From the NCBI GenBank assembly GCA_029202385.1, contig CP119314.1, positions 2,606,501 to 2,670,500 on the forward strand: a DNA stretch of 64,000 nt, read 5' to 3'. This document shows positions 1 to 9,485 of this stretch, piece after piece. The notes beneath the pieces are model-generated. The model was not told where the DNA came from and did not search any database. It saw nothing but the letters and a program-made list of their open reading frames with translations. Within the stretch, counting starts at the first letter, position 1. Each line of letters starts with the position of its first letter. Source of the DNA: Candidatus Sphingomonas phytovorans. GTDB lineage: Bacteria > Pseudomonadota > Alphaproteobacteria > Sphingomonadales > Sphingomonadaceae. A program made the position numbers and the translations under genes.

Positions 1-53
1 AACTGATAATATATCCAGGATCCTGTGTTGCGGGACGGGAAAGAGGGGGAAGA

Positions 54-1847
54 ATGCAGCCGGCGGAGGTCGATACCTTATTGTTCTCGATGGGCGTGCG
101 GCAGCGCTTCACCCAGGATACCCCGATCCTTCCCGAAGTCTGGTATGCCTATGCCGCAACGCCGGATCAGCGGCACGATTTGCTGATCACACCACTCAAC
201 ACCGATTCGGCCAATCGCCTGCTGCGGGAAATACTGGAAGCGCCCGGCGATACAGACCTGATCGCGACATGCCCCGCCGCACTCCGCGGATTCGTCGCGA
301 TGCGCCTGACGTTCGATGAATTCTGCCAGCTTATCCTGCCGCGCACGCATTGGGCCAAGGCCGCCGTCGCGCTCGCGCGCCGCAACGACTATCGCGAGGG
401 CTGGTTGCACCTCGTGTTCGAGCGCAGTCGTCGTCTGGCCGTTTCTGAATCGCCCCGCGACAAGGAGATGTCGGATTTCGAAATAGGTCGAATTGCCGTA
501 TTGATCGGCGCGATCCTCGCTGACCGCGAAGCCCTGCGCACTGGGCCTGCAAAGCCGAGGGACGGAGATTTTTTCTCCGCAAGCTTCAGCAACGCCGAAA
601 AGCTGATCGCACGCCTTTCCGACACACCCGCGACGGGCGCGATCTGGCGCGTGGCGATGAACCGGCCGCTAGACCTTTCGGACGAGCAGGCCCGCAGCAC
701 GGTCAAGGCGGACGCCGCGTTCCGCGTCTTCGAGGTCAAATGCGCTGATATCTGCTGGGCGGTCATCGATTCCGGCATCGACGCCGGTCATCCGGCCTTC
801 AACGACGGCGGCACCTCTCGAATTGCAGGCGCCTATGATCTCACCAGCCTTCGGCCATTGTTGAACGCCGCCTATCGCACCAATCCGGCGAACAACCCCC
901 AACTGGCCCGATGCTGCGCCGCTGCGGGCGTTACGATCGACGATGGAGTCCAGCTCCTCACCGCGATCTACCGCGCCCTCGATACCGACACGATGGACTG
1001 GTCCTCGATCGAACGGCTCATCCGATTGCAGAATCCGTCTCTACCGACCGACGGCCATGGTACCCATGTCGCGGGCATCATCGGCGCCAATTGGCGCGAC
1101 GAAGATGGCGAACCCATCGTCATCGGGCTCTGCCCGGATATCCATCTGCTCGATCTTCGTATTCTCGCGCCCGCATCGGACGAGGGAGAGACCGCCGAGG
1201 AAGACACTGAATTCGCGGTGATCAGCGCCCTGCAGTTCGTTCGCTATCTCAACGGGCGCAACGAACATATCGCAGTCCACGGCGTCAATCTGAGCCTTTC
1301 CATTCCCCATGCAGTCGAAAACTACGCCTGTGGAAGAACGCCGATCTGCGACGAATGCGAACGACTGGTCGGGGCCGGCGTGACCGTCGTCGCGGCGGCC
1401 GGCAATAACGGCTATCAGGGTTTCGCCACGGCGAAGGGCCTTTATCGCGGCTATGCGACGTTGAGCATCACTGATCCCGGCAACGCCGATTCAGTCATCA
1501 CGGTCGGTTCCACGCACAAACGCGAGCCCCATACTTTTGGTGTCTCCTATTTCTCGAGCCGGGGGCCGACCGGCGACGGACGCCTGAAACCCGATCTGGT
1601 CGCACCGGGCGAGCGCATCAGGAGCACGCTTCCCGGCGGCGAGTACGGGCCGCTCGATGGAACCAGCCAGGCGACACCGCACGTCAGCGCAGCGGCCGCC
1701 ATGCTGATGGCCCGCTTTCCCGAACTGATCGGGCAACCACGGCAGATCAAGCAACTGCTGTGCGAGAGCGCGACCGACCTCGGCCGCGAGCGCGCTTTCC
1801 AAGGGCATGGTCTGCTCGACACGCTGCGAGCGCTGCAATCCTATTAG
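54..1847 (+). CDS. S8 family (subtilisin-like) serine protease
   Basis: A 597-residue subtilase. The catalytic triad is visible: Asp239 in AVIDSGID, His335 in DGHGTHVAG and Ser538 in DGTSQATPH; the oxyanion Asn lies in AAAGNNG. About 230 N-terminal residues precede the catalytic domain and match no family I recognise. There is no obvious signal peptide, so a cytoplasmic role is likely. A strong GGGGGAAG ribosome-binding site precedes the ATG. The stop is 12 nt from the MBL-fold gene, so the two are almost certainly one transcript. The substrate is unknown. The left window edge is only 53 nt upstream, so a further operon member could lie outside. Confidence 0.93.
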   Translation: MQPAEVDTLLFSMGVRQRFTQDTPILPEVWYAYAATPDQRHDLLITPLNTDSANRLLREILEAPGDTDLIATCPAALRGFVAMRLTFDEFCQLILPRTHWAKAAVALARRNDYREGWLHLVFERSRRLAVSESPRDKEMSDFEIGRIAVLIGAILADREALRTGPAKPRDGDFFSASFSNAEKLIARLSDTPATGAIWRVAMNRPLDLSDEQARSTVKADAAFRVFEVKCADICWAVIDSGIDAGHPAFNDGGTSRIAGAYDLTSLRPLLNAAYRTNPANNPQLARCCAAAGVTIDDGVQLLTAIYRALDTDTMDWSSIERLIRLQNPSLPTDGHGTHVAGIIGANWRDEDGEPIVIGLCPDIHLLDLRILAPASDEGETAEEDTEFAVISALQFVRYLNGRNEHIAVHGVNLSLSIPHAVENYACGRTPICDECERLVGAGVTVVAAAGNNGYQGFATAKGLYRGYATLSITDPGNADSVITVGSTHKREPHTFGVSYFSSRGPTGDGRLKPDLVAPGERIRSTLPGGEYGPLDGTSQATPHVSAAAAMLMARFPELIGQPRQIKQLLCESATDLGRERAFQGHGLLDTLRALQSY

Positions 1848-1859
1848 AGGAGCCTATCG

Positions 1860-3101
1860 ATGGAGCATTTCACGCTTGAACCGCTGGCCGCCCGTCACGG
1901 CGACTGCCTGTTGCTGCACTACGGTCCGGCTGCCGCACCCGGCACGATCCTGATCGATGGGGGGCCCTCCCAGGTCTATGGCAAGACGCTCAAGCCCCGT
2001 CTTAAGACGCTGAAGGCAAAGCGCCCGGGCGGCGCCTTCGCGATCGACCTGCTGGTCGTCAGCCATATCGACGACGACCATATCCGCGGCATCATCGACT
2101 TCACCGAGGACTGGCGCGACGCGAAGACCGATCACCGCCCCTGGGACTGGCCAATACGCCAACTCTGGCACAACAGCTTCGAACGGATCGCCGGCGGCAA
2201 TCCCAATGATGTCAGGGCATCGGTACTCGCCTCTTTCGGTACGCAGAATTTCGGCGACATCGCTGCGCTCGATACGGACAATGAAAACGAGCACGCGGCG
2301 TTCAAGATATTGGCGAGCGTCGGTCAGGGCGCGCAGTTGCGCAATGACGCGAAATTGCTCGATATTCCGACGAATCAGGGATTTGACGGCCTGGTCCAGC
2401 CGGGTGCAGACCCTAGCCAGCCCGTTCCGTTCGGGGATCAGCTTCGGCTTCATGTCGTTGGCCCATTGTCCGACCAACTCAAGGCGCTACGCGACAAGTT
2501 CGCCCAGGAATTACCCAAGGGACCGGCTGCGTCGCTCGCGGCCTATTCGGACACATCAATCCCGAACCTGTCGAGTATCGTGCTGCTGGCCACGTATCGC
2601 GACAAGTCGATACTCCTCACCGGAGATGCGCGCGGGGACTATATCCTGACCGGGCTGGGGAATGCCGGGTTGCTCGATCAGGGCAGGCTGCATGTCGACA
2701 TCCTCAAGATGCAGCACCATGGCAGCGACCGGAATACGGCGGGGGAATTCTTCGAGCGGGTGACGGCGGATCACTATGTCGCGTCGGCAAGCGGCAAATA
2801 TGAGAATCCGGATCGCGCGACGTTCGAGATGCTGGTCGGGGCGCGGCCAAAGGAGGATCGCTATACCATCCACCTGACCGGCGAGGTGGCCGATATCGAC
2901 GTGCTCCGCGCGAAGGAACGCGCCACCACGCGGGATCAACAGGCAAGGGATCACAAGCCTTTGTCGCCCCAATGGGACGACGCCACGGACAGCCTCGCGG
3001 CATTCTTCTCTCGCGCCGGGCAGGACGGATACAAATTCACGGTGCAGACGCCAGCGCTTCACCCGGCGCCGATCGATCTCCTTGATCCGATCGGTTTCTA
3101 A
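1860..3101 (+). CDS. ComEC/Rec2-like metallo-beta-lactamase-fold hydrolase
   Basis: A 413-residue soluble MBL-fold protein. It shows the N-terminal GDCLLLHYG strand, the metal motif SHIDDDH (His69 to His74), a later LLTGDA and a KMQHHGSDRNT segment, the order seen in ComEC-type MBL domains. It has no membrane helices, so it is a stand-alone hydrolase and not a DNA-uptake channel. Its phosphodiester or other substrate cannot be told from sequence. It follows the subtilase by 12 nt with an AGAGGAG ribosome-binding site just after the protease stop. Protease and MBL-fold domains also co-occur in some bacterial conflict systems, but that role is inference here. Confidence 0.88.
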   Translation: MEHFTLEPLAARHGDCLLLHYGPAAAPGTILIDGGPSQVYGKTLKPRLKTLKAKRPGGAFAIDLLVVSHIDDDHIRGIIDFTEDWRDAKTDHRPWDWPIRQLWHNSFERIAGGNPNDVRASVLASFGTQNFGDIAALDTDNENEHAAFKILASVGQGAQLRNDAKLLDIPTNQGFDGLVQPGADPSQPVPFGDQLRLHVVGPLSDQLKALRDKFAQELPKGPAASLAAYSDTSIPNLSSIVLLATYRDKSILLTGDARGDYILTGLGNAGLLDQGRLHVDILKMQHHGSDRNTAGEFFERVTADHYVASASGKYENPDRATFEMLVGARPKEDRYTIHLTGEVADIDVLRAKERATTRDQQARDHKPLSPQWDDATDSLAAFFSRAGQDGYKFTVQTPALHPAPIDLLDPIGF

Positions 3102-3227
3102 GCCGCGCCGGGGGAATGGATCCTAGCTCCATGCGCGTTGCCGCGACCGGCACGGCTACCTATCTTCAACTGCGATCGCTGGCGTGACGGATGCGACAGC
3201 CATCCGCACGTTGCGCAGGAGGATCTG

Positions 3228-3416
3228 ATGGAACAGGCCGACACTCCGCGAACCGACCCACCGCTGCCGGACGATCCCAAGCCGCCTGCCGATCTCGACC
3301 GCTGGCTCGACGAGGCACTGGAGGATACTTTCCCCGCCAGCGACCCGGTCGCGCCTCGAAAGGTCTCGAAGGTCACTCCGGCTCGAAATTGTGCAGGATC
3401 ACCGGGCGCGGGTTGA
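3228..3416 (+). CDS. Small acidic conserved protein
   Basis: A 62-residue ORF. The ATG is chosen because AGGAGG lies 5 nt upstream; a longer reading from 3138 lacks such a site. The core LDEALEDTFPASDPVA is a motif I recognise from small uncharacterised proteobacterial proteins, with function unknown. Its last ~40 nt overlap the 3' end of the convergent cupin-like gene, so the C-terminal tail may be poorly constrained. Confidence 0.6.
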   Translation: MEQADTPRTDPPLPDDPKPPADLDRWLDEALEDTFPASDPVAPRKVSKVTPARNCAGSPGAG

Positions 3417-4329
3417 ACGGGATACGCGTCGACATCGGCGTCAGCGGGCTGTTGCCGGCGCGATGCCAACGCCCCTTGGCAGCAGTGACGATATCGCCCT
3501 GGTCAGCCTCGAAATAGGGGAAACCCTCGATCTGATAGCCGATCCTGCCTTCCATAATGAACCAGAACTCGGTCCAGTCGACATGGAAATGCCCCTTGTT
3601 GGTCGCCGGCGGTACCGGCTGCGCCTTGCCGCGCAGGATGTTCGAGGTGAAGTGATCGTCCCACACGAACTTGCCGTTATACGTCTTGTCGCCGACCGCG
3701 ATATCCTTTTGGAAATCAACCCAGATCGGGTTGCTCGTCCCGCCCGTGGCGATCGTCGCGGGTCCCGGATTGCCGCGCACCTTTACATAGGTGCGGCCCG
3801 GATAGGCCTCCGGCGTTTCGGATAGCGGGAAGAGCGGCGGCGAGCCGGCCTGGCGCACCTCGAAGCGCAGCGACGGCTTATCGCCCACCGTCTCGATCGC
3901 ATAGAGATGGCGGAACGGCACGCTGACCATGAAGCCCTTGGTCGCGACAAACGGCTCGACGCCGTCGATCGTCACCTTCATCGATCCGTCCTGCACGATC
4001 CAGGCGACCCGGTCGTCAGCGTACATGCGCGCCCTGGTCTTTTTGCCGGCGCCCAGCGAGATATAGTCCGCATCCTGTTCCCGGTTGCGGATGATCGGCT
4101 GAACCCAGTCAGTCCTGCCGCGATGCGCGGCGAGGATTTCGGACAGTTTCCAATGAACCTTGTTCGGCGCCACATAGGGGGTCGGCGTGGTCGGCTTGGC
4201 CGACCAGTAGTTCTCCGGGATCTTCGGCGCGGCCGGCATTGGTTCGGTCTGCGGCACGAATTGCGCGGCTGCCACGCAGGCAGTCGTGACCGCGACGGCA
4301 GCCGCACCAAGATAGAACAGGACCTTCAT
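3373..4329 (-). CDS. Exported cupin-domain protein
   Basis: A 318-residue protein with an N-terminal signal sequence (MKVLFYLGAAAVAVTTACVA) and two cupin-like halves. The C-terminal half has GHFHVDWTEFWFIMEGRIGY and later GDIVTAAKGRWHRAG, giving candidate metal-binding His and Glu residues. The ATG at 4329 is preceded by GGAGGGGG; the open frame extends much further upstream, but as a shadow of the neighbouring gene. It follows mmsB on the same strand after 95 nt, which contains an inverted repeat, so it probably has its own promoter. Enzymatic activity is unknown. Confidence 0.75.
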   Translation of the reverse strand: MKVLFYLGAAAVAVTTACVAAAQFVPQTEPMPAAPKIPENYWSAKPTTPTPYVAPNKVHWKLSEILAAHRGRTDWVQPIIRNREQDADYISLGAGKKTRARMYADDRVAWIVQDGSMKVTIDGVEPFVATKGFMVSVPFRHLYAIETVGDKPSLRFEVRQAGSPPLFPLSETPEAYPGRTYVKVRGNPGPATIATGGTSNPIWVDFQKDIAVGDKTYNGKFVWDDHFTSNILRGKAQPVPPATNKGHFHVDWTEFWFIMEGRIGYQIEGFPYFEADQGDIVTAAKGRWHRAGNSPLTPMSTRIPFNPRPVILHNFEPE

Positions 4330-4367
4330 CGCATTCCCCCTCCAACGGCGTTGCCCGCCCTTGGAGG

Positions 4368-4397
4368 TAGGATGCATGATATCAATATTGCATGCAA
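4368..4397. promoter_or_regulatory. Imperfect inverted repeat upstream of the cupin gene
   Basis: An AT-rich inverted repeat with GCATGATAT facing ATATTGCATGC lies about 40 nt upstream of the cupin start codon, in otherwise GC-rich DNA. It looks like a repressor operator. Which regulator binds is unknown. Confidence 0.35.
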
Positions 4398-4424
4398 GAT
4401 GTCCGAACAATCCTCGACGAAAGA

Positions 4425-5309
4425 TCAGGCACCCCGGTCGAGCATCCTGATGATGCCGGAAAAATCCAGCCCGCCCTGCCCTTCGTCCGCGAACTTCTCG
4501 TAGAGTTCGGCAGCCTTCGCGCCCATCGGCGTATCGGCGTGCGCGCCCGCCGCCGCTTCCATCGCGAGGCGCAGGTCCTTGAGCATCAGCGCTGTCGCGA
4601 AGCCGCCCTGATAATCGTGATCGGCCGGCGTGTCCGGGCCGACGCCGGGTAGCGGAGCGTAGCTGGTCATCGACCAGCTCTGGCCCGACGAGACCGAGGA
4701 GATATCGAAGAATTTCTGCGGATCGAGCCCGAGCTTCTGCGCAAGCAGGAAAGCCTCGCACGTCGCGACCATGGTCGCGCCGAGCAGCATGTTGTTGGCG
4801 ATCTTCGCGGTCTGGCCGGTGCCGCTTGGGCCGGCATGGATCACCGCCTTGCCCATGTCGGACAGGAAAGGCTCGGCCCGGTCGAACGCCTCCGCGCTGC
4901 CGCCGACCATGAAGGTAAGCGTGCCCGCATTGGCCGCACCGATGCCGCCGGAAACGGGCGCGTCGACCGCCGTCAGGCCCCTGGCCAGCGCTGCTTCGCC
5001 GACGCGCTTGGCGGTGGCGACGTCGATCGTCGAGCAATCGATCAGGATCGCCGACGCGGGGGCAGTGCCGAACAGGCTCTCGCTATAGACCTGCTCCACA
5101 TGCTTGCCCGCGGGCAGCATAGTGATGATCGCCTCCGCACCATCGGCCGCTTCTTCCGCGCTGGCCACGGGCAGGCAGCCCGCTGCCTTCGCACGCTCCA
5201 GCGCTTCCGCGGAGAGATCGAAGGCGCGAACGTCATGCCCCTTCTTTGCCAGGTTCGCGGCCATGCCGCCGCCCATGTTGCCGAGGCCGATGAATCCTAC
5301 GCGTGCCAT
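4425..5309 (-). CDS. mmsB: 3-hydroxyisobutyrate dehydrogenase
   Basis: A 294-residue NAD-dependent beta-hydroxyacid dehydrogenase. It oxidises 3-hydroxyisobutyrate to methylmalonate semialdehyde in valine breakdown. The N-terminal Rossmann motif GFIGLGNMGGGM, the substrate motif DAPVSGGIGAANAGTLTFMV and the lysine region KIANNMLLGA are typical of the family. It starts 1 nt downstream of the enoyl-CoA hydratase stop on the same strand, so it is translationally linked to the valine operon. A second paralogue lies at 56904-57770, but operon context supports this copy as the valine enzyme. Confidence 0.93.
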   Translation of the reverse strand: MARVGFIGLGNMGGGMAANLAKKGHDVRAFDLSAEALERAKAAGCLPVASAEEAADGAEAIITMLPAGKHVEQVYSESLFGTAPASAILIDCSTIDVATAKRVGEAALARGLTAVDAPVSGGIGAANAGTLTFMVGGSAEAFDRAEPFLSDMGKAVIHAGPSGTGQTAKIANNMLLGATMVATCEAFLLAQKLGLDPQKFFDISSVSSGQSWSMTSYAPLPGVGPDTPADHDYQGGFATALMLKDLRLAMEAAAGAHADTPMGAKAAELYEKFADEGQGGLDFSGIIRMLDRGA

Positions 5310-5310
5310 A

Positions 5311-6087
5311 TTATTTTCCCGTCCAGTTACCGGGGCGCTTCTCCACGAACGCCGCCATGCCTTCCTTCTGATCCGCCGTACCGAACAGGCCGTGGAACAG
5401 GCGCCGTTCGAACTGCACGCCCATGGCGAGCCCCGTCTCGAACGCTGCGTTGACCATCTCCTTGTTGGCCTTCACCGCGAGCGGCGCCATCGAGGCGATC
5501 GTGGCGGCGGTCTTCACCGCTTCCTCGACCAGGTCGGCAGCCGGGACGATGCGACTGACGAGACCAGCGCGTTCAGCCTCCTCGGCGCCCATCATCCGGC
5601 CGGTCAGGCACATCTCCATCGCCTTGGCCTTGCCCACCGCACGCGTCAGGCGCTGCGAGCCGCCCATGCCGGGGCCGACGGCGAGCTTGATCTCGGGCTG
5701 GCCGAACTTGGCGGTGTCGGCGGCAAGGATGAAGTCGCACATCATCGCCAGCTCACAGCCGCCGCCAAGCGCGAAGCCGGCGACCGCGGCGATGATCGGT
5801 TTGCGCGTCGCCGTGAACTTCTCCCAGCCGGCGAAGAAATTGTGGCCGTACATCTCGGCAAAGCCCTGGGCCTGCATCTCCTTGATGTCGGCGCCGGCGG
5901 CGAAGGCCTTTTCATTGCCGGTGACGACGGCACAGCCCTGGCTTTCATCGGCATCGAACGCGGCCGCCGCAGCGATCAGGTCGGCGAGCACCTGGCTGTT
6001 GAGCGCGTTCAACGCCTGGGGCCGGTTGAGCGTGATCAGCGTGACGGCGCCGCGCTGTTCGACGAGGAGGGTTTCATACTCTGCCAT
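5311..6087 (-). CDS. Enoyl-CoA hydratase
   Basis: A 258-residue crotonase-fold enzyme, the usual length of short-chain enoyl-CoA hydratases. It shows the oxyanion-hole segments [11 protein letters not shown] and [13 protein letters not shown] and the catalytic-loop region [18 protein letters not shown]. The start at 6087 ([20 protein letters not shown]) fits the family N-terminus; the open frame upstream runs over the neighbour's end and is ignored. In the valine pathway it would hydrate methacrylyl-CoA. It lies 10 nt after the 3-hydroxyisobutyryl-CoA hydrolase gene in the same operon. Confidence 0.93.
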   Translation of the reverse strand: MAEYETLLVEQRGAVTLITLNRPQALNALNSQVLADLIAAAAAFDADESQGCAVVTGNEKAFAAGADIKEMQAQGFAEMYGHNFFAGWEKFTATRKPIIAAVAGFALGGGCELAMMCDFILAADTAKFGQPEIKLAVGPGMGGSQRLTRAVGKAKAMEMCLTGRMMGAEEAERAGLVSRIVPAADLVEEAVKTAATIASMAPLAVKANKEMVNAAFETGLAMGVQFERRLFHGLFGTADQKEGMAAFVEKRPGNWTGK

Positions 6088-6097
6088 GGAAGGTTCC

Positions 6098-7141
6098 TTA
6101 TGCGGGGGTCCACGCCTCGCCATCGGGCAAGGGCGCGAAGATCTGGTCGATGACGTGATCGGTGACGCCTTCGGGCGTCGGCGGATCCCATCGCGGCGCA
6201 TTGTCCTTGTCGACGATCACCGCGCGGACGCCTTCGAGGAAATCGTGGCGCTGCACGACATGCGCGCCGACGGCATATTCCTGGCGCATCTCGTCCTCGA
6301 AAGTCGGCATCATCGCGCCTTCGTGGAGCAAGCGCAGCGAGACCTTCATCGTCTGCGGCGACTTGGTGCGCAACGTGGCGAGTTGAGCTTGTGCCCATTC
6401 GCCGGGATCGGCCTCCAGCGCGGCGAAGATATCCTCCAGCACGTCGGACGCGAACAGCCGGTCGATCGCGTCGCGATGCGCCAGGATGCGAGCATCCGGG
6501 GCAGGGGTCGACAGCTCATCGAGAATCACGGCGATCCGCTGGGGCTCCGCGGCGATCCGGGCCTTGGCCGCGTCCAGTCGGTCGCTCGGCAGGTAGTGGC
6601 TGGCCAGGCCCAGCGCGAGGCACTCAGCACCATCGAGACGATGGCCGGTCAGCGCGAGATATTGCCCGATGCGACCCGGCAAGCGCGAGAGATACCAGCC
6701 ACCGCCGACATCCGGGAACAGGCCGATCCCCGTCTCCGGCATGGCGAGCCGGGTATTCTCCGTCGCCACGCGATATTTCGCCGGCTGCGACAGGCCGACG
6801 CCACCCCCCATGGTGATGCCGTCCATGAAGGCCACGATCGGCTTGGCATAGGTGAACAGCCGGTGGTTCATGCGATATTCGGTGTGGAAGAAGGCGCGTG
6901 CTTCAACGCCATCCTTCGCGCCGCTCTCCGCCAGCATGCGGATATCACCGCCTGCGCAGAAACCACGACCCTCGGCATGGTCGATCAGCACCGCCTCGAC
7001 ATCGGGATCGGTGCGCCAGCCGTCCAGCGCATCGAGGATCGCGGCGCACATCGCGGTATTGAGCGCGTGGATCGCCTTGGGTCGATTGAGCCGGATACGC
7101 GCAGCCTTGCCGTCGTGCTGGGTGAGGACGTCGTTGGTCAT
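6098..7141 (-). CDS. 3-hydroxyisobutyryl-CoA hydrolase
   Basis: A 347-residue crotonase-superfamily protein, longer than simple hydratases. Its family-typical blocks are [31 protein letters not shown] and [20 protein letters not shown], which identify the HIBCH branch. It releases 3-hydroxyisobutyrate from its CoA ester, feeding mmsB. Its ATG overlaps the upstream dehydrogenase stop in an ATGA, showing translational coupling. Confidence 0.92.
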   Translation of the reverse strand: MTNDVLTQHDGKAARIRLNRPKAIHALNTAMCAAILDALDGWRTDPDVEAVLIDHAEGRGFCAGGDIRMLAESGAKDGVEARAFFHTEYRMNHRLFTYAKPIVAFMDGITMGGGVGLSQPAKYRVATENTRLAMPETGIGLFPDVGGGWYLSRLPGRIGQYLALTGHRLDGAECLALGLASHYLPSDRLDAAKARIAAEPQRIAVILDELSTPAPDARILAHRDAIDRLFASDVLEDIFAALEADPGEWAQAQLATLRTKSPQTMKVSLRLLHEGAMMPTFEDEMRQEYAVGAHVVQRHDFLEGVRAVIVDKDNAPRWDPPTPEGVTDHVIDQIFAPLPDGEAWTPA

Positions 7142-8283
7142 TGCCGTGTCAGGTCCCGGCCGACGATCATGCGCATCACCTGGTTGGTCCCTTCCAGGAT
7201 CGAATGGACGCGCAGGTCGCGCCAGAAGCGTTCGATCGGATAGTCCATCAGATAGCCATAGCCGCCATGGAGCTGCAACGCGCGGTCGGCCACCGACGAT
7301 CCGGTGTCAGTGGCGAGGCGCTTGGCCATCGCGGCGAACTTGGTCTTGTCGGGCGCGTTGGCCGTCACCTTGGCCGCCGCCATGTACAGCAGCGCCCGCG
7401 CCGCCTCGAGCTCGGTCGCCATGTCGGCGAGCATGAACTGGGTGTTCTGGAAATCGGCGATGGCAGTACCGAACTGCTTGCGGTCCTTGGTGTAGTTGAT
7501 CGCCTCGTCAAGGCAGCGCTGTGCACCGCCGAGCGAGCAGGCGCCGATGTTGAGCCGCCCCCCGTCAAGGCCCATCATCGCGATGCGGAACCCCTCGCCC
7601 TCGGCGCCGACCAGATTCTCCTTCGGCACGCGGACGCCGTCGAACATCACCTGAGCGGTCGGTTGCGAATGCCAGCCGAGCTTGCGCTCGTTCGCGCCGA
7701 AGCTGACGCCCGCCATGCCCTTCTCGATCACCAGGCACGAGATGCCTTTCGGCCCCTCCTCGCCAGTGCGGACCATGGTGACGTAGATCTCGTTCTCGCC
7801 GCCTCCCGAGATGAACTGCTTGGAACCGCTGACGATATAGTCGTCGCCGTCCCTGACCGCCTTCGTTTTGAGCGCAGCGGCGTCGGAGCCCGAGCCGGGC
7901 TCGGTCAGGCAATAGCTGGCGATCTCGTCCATCGTAACCAGGCGCGGAAGGTATTTGTCCTTCACCGCCTGACTGCCGAAGCGGTCGATCATCCAGGACG
8001 CCATGTTGTGGATCGAGATGAAGGCCGAGGTGGAGGCGCAGCCATAGGCCATCGCCTCCATGATCAGCGCCGATTCCAGCCGGCCGAGATTGATGCCGCC
8101 ACTTTCTTCCGAGACGTAGATCGAGGCGAAGCCGAGCTCGGCCGCCGCCTTGATCGTCTCGCGCGGGAAGATGTGCTTCTCGTCCCATTCCGCCGCGAAG
8201 GGCGTGATGCGGTCGGCGGTGAACTTGCGCGCGAGATCCTGGATCTCGCGCTGGTCGTCGGTGATGTCGAATTGCTGGGTCAT
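7138..8283 (-). CDS. Acyl-CoA dehydrogenase (isobutyryl-CoA type)
   Basis: A 381-residue FAD-dependent acyl-CoA dehydrogenase. Seen are the ACAD signatures CLTEPGSGSDAAALKT and QLHGGYGYLMDYPIERFWRD and the C-terminal ILEGTNQVMRMIVGRDL. The start at 8283 (MTQQFDITDDQREIQDLARK) is the conserved N-terminus; the open frame continues upstream but into the next gene. Its position before the HIBCH, hydratase and mmsB genes makes isobutyryl-CoA the likely substrate. It is 23 nt downstream of the polysaccharide deacetylase on the same strand. Confidence 0.93.
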   Translation of the reverse strand: MTQQFDITDDQREIQDLARKFTADRITPFAAEWDEKHIFPRETIKAAAELGFASIYVSEESGGINLGRLESALIMEAMAYGCASTSAFISIHNMASWMIDRFGSQAVKDKYLPRLVTMDEIASYCLTEPGSGSDAAALKTKAVRDGDDYIVSGSKQFISGGGENEIYVTMVRTGEEGPKGISCLVIEKGMAGVSFGANERKLGWHSQPTAQVMFDGVRVPKENLVGAEGEGFRIAMMGLDGGRLNIGACSLGGAQRCLDEAINYTKDRKQFGTAIADFQNTQFMLADMATELEAARALLYMAAAKVTANAPDKTKFAAMAKRLATDTGSSVADRALQLHGGYGYLMDYPIERFWRDLRVHSILEGTNQVMRMIVGRDLTRQ

Positions 8284-8306
8284 GCGGGTGTTCCTGAGAG
8301 AAAAGC

Positions 8307-9371
8307 CTAGGCCGCCTTGGCGGTGACGTCGGGACAGGCGCGATGCGGCCTCCTGTTGCGGTCGCGGCATTGTCGATGCCGATCGGTGAGCGCCACGATC
8401 GCGGGCGGCTGGTGCATCACGCGTTCGTTGAACAACGCGCCGGCGATGCGGGCGTCGTTGCGGCCGTACCAGCGTGGGCCGGGGATGCCCTTTGCCCATG
8501 CCATCGCCTCGGACAGGGTGCCGTTCGAGGTCGGGACATTGGGCTCGCTGTGATAGATCGGGTCGCGATAGGCCGCGTCGGCCGTCACGATCCGCCACCC
8601 GTTGTTGCGCAGCGCCTCGACAAGATCGCCGATATAGCGCGCGGCGAGATCGGTCTCGTGCAGCAGCATCATGTGCGCGGGCGAGCGGCCGATGGTCTTG
8701 CGCATCAGCCTGTCGGAGAATTCCGCCGACTGGACCATCGTCTCGATATAGAGGTCGTGGAGCGCATCCTCGTCGATCGGCTTGCCCGCCCTCGCCGCCT
8801 CAAGCGTCAGGCGTTCGAGATACCAGTCCGATCCGTCGATCGTCACCGCACCCACCAGAAGCCCCCGCGCCTTAAGTCCGTCAAGCACCGCGCGGCGCTT
8901 GGCCCGATCCGCGCCACCCTGGTTGAGCCCGGGAAAGCGGAACCAGGGACGATAGCCCGGCTGATGTTTCAACCATGCCTCGGCCTGGTCGACATCGGCG
9001 AGGAACGCCGCGGCCGGCACGGCGGCGAGGCTGCGGTGCGAGAAGCTGTGATCGGCCAGCACATGCCCGGCGGCGGCATAGGCCTCGATCAGATCGAGCG
9101 ACCCGTCCTTCGCGCCGACGCGGCCTGGATTGACGAAGAAGGCCGTCTGGGTGACGCCCGATGCCCTGAGCGCGGCGATCAGGCGCTCGGTGCGCTCCTC
9201 CCTCGAATAGAAGGCGCCGGGCGCGCGGGGGATATCGTCGAAGCTGAGGGCGATCGTCTTTTGCAGCGCGGAGGCCTTGGCGACAGCGCGGGGCGCGTCG
9301 ACGGCGCCGCCGATCGGCAGCATCACGCCGACGAGCGCAACGACGGTCAGGAGCGCCCGCAGCGCGATCAT
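8307..9371 (-). CDS. Exported polysaccharide deacetylase family protein
   Basis: A NodB-fold (carbohydrate esterase 4) protein of about 354 residues with a signal peptide (MIALRALLTVVALVGVMLP). The metal and catalytic motifs are TIALSFDDIPRAPG, LADHSFSHRS (an HxxxxH-type site) and FRFPGLNQGG. Three in-frame ATGs lie at 9392, 9389 and 9371; the last is preferred because the longer forms put acidic residues before the signal peptide. It is divergent from the AraC-type gene and upstream of the valine operon. A role in valine metabolism is not obvious, so shared transcription may be incidental. Confidence 0.85.
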   Translation of the reverse strand: MIALRALLTVVALVGVMLPIGGAVDAPRAVAKASALQKTIALSFDDIPRAPGAFYSREERTERLIAALRASGVTQTAFFVNPGRVGAKDGSLDLIEAYAAAGHVLADHSFSHRSLAAVPAAAFLADVDQAEAWLKHQPGYRPWFRFPGLNQGGADRAKRRAVLDGLKARGLLVGAVTIDGSDWYLERLTLEAARAGKPIDEDALHDLYIETMVQSAEFSDRLMRKTIGRSPAHMMLLHETDLAARYIGDLVEALRNNGWRIVTADAAYRDPIYHSEPNVPTSNGTLSEAMAWAKGIPGPRWYGRNDARIAGALFNERVMHQPPAIVALTDRHRQCRDRNRRPHRACPDVTAKAA

Positions 9372-9485
9372 CTCAGCATCCCCGTTCATCATTTCCGGAC
9401 ACCGGAAGGGGTCTATCGCGCTTGTTGGAGAATTCCCACAGGCGCGATGGACGGGGTTTCGCGAGCGGGCCATAACGGTACCGAT

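Noticed and set aside
1..3101. Calling the protease/MBL pair a known AVAST or CBASS defence system
   Set aside because: No STAND NTPase, nucleotidyltransferase or other signature partner is visible in the window; only the pair itself can be supported.
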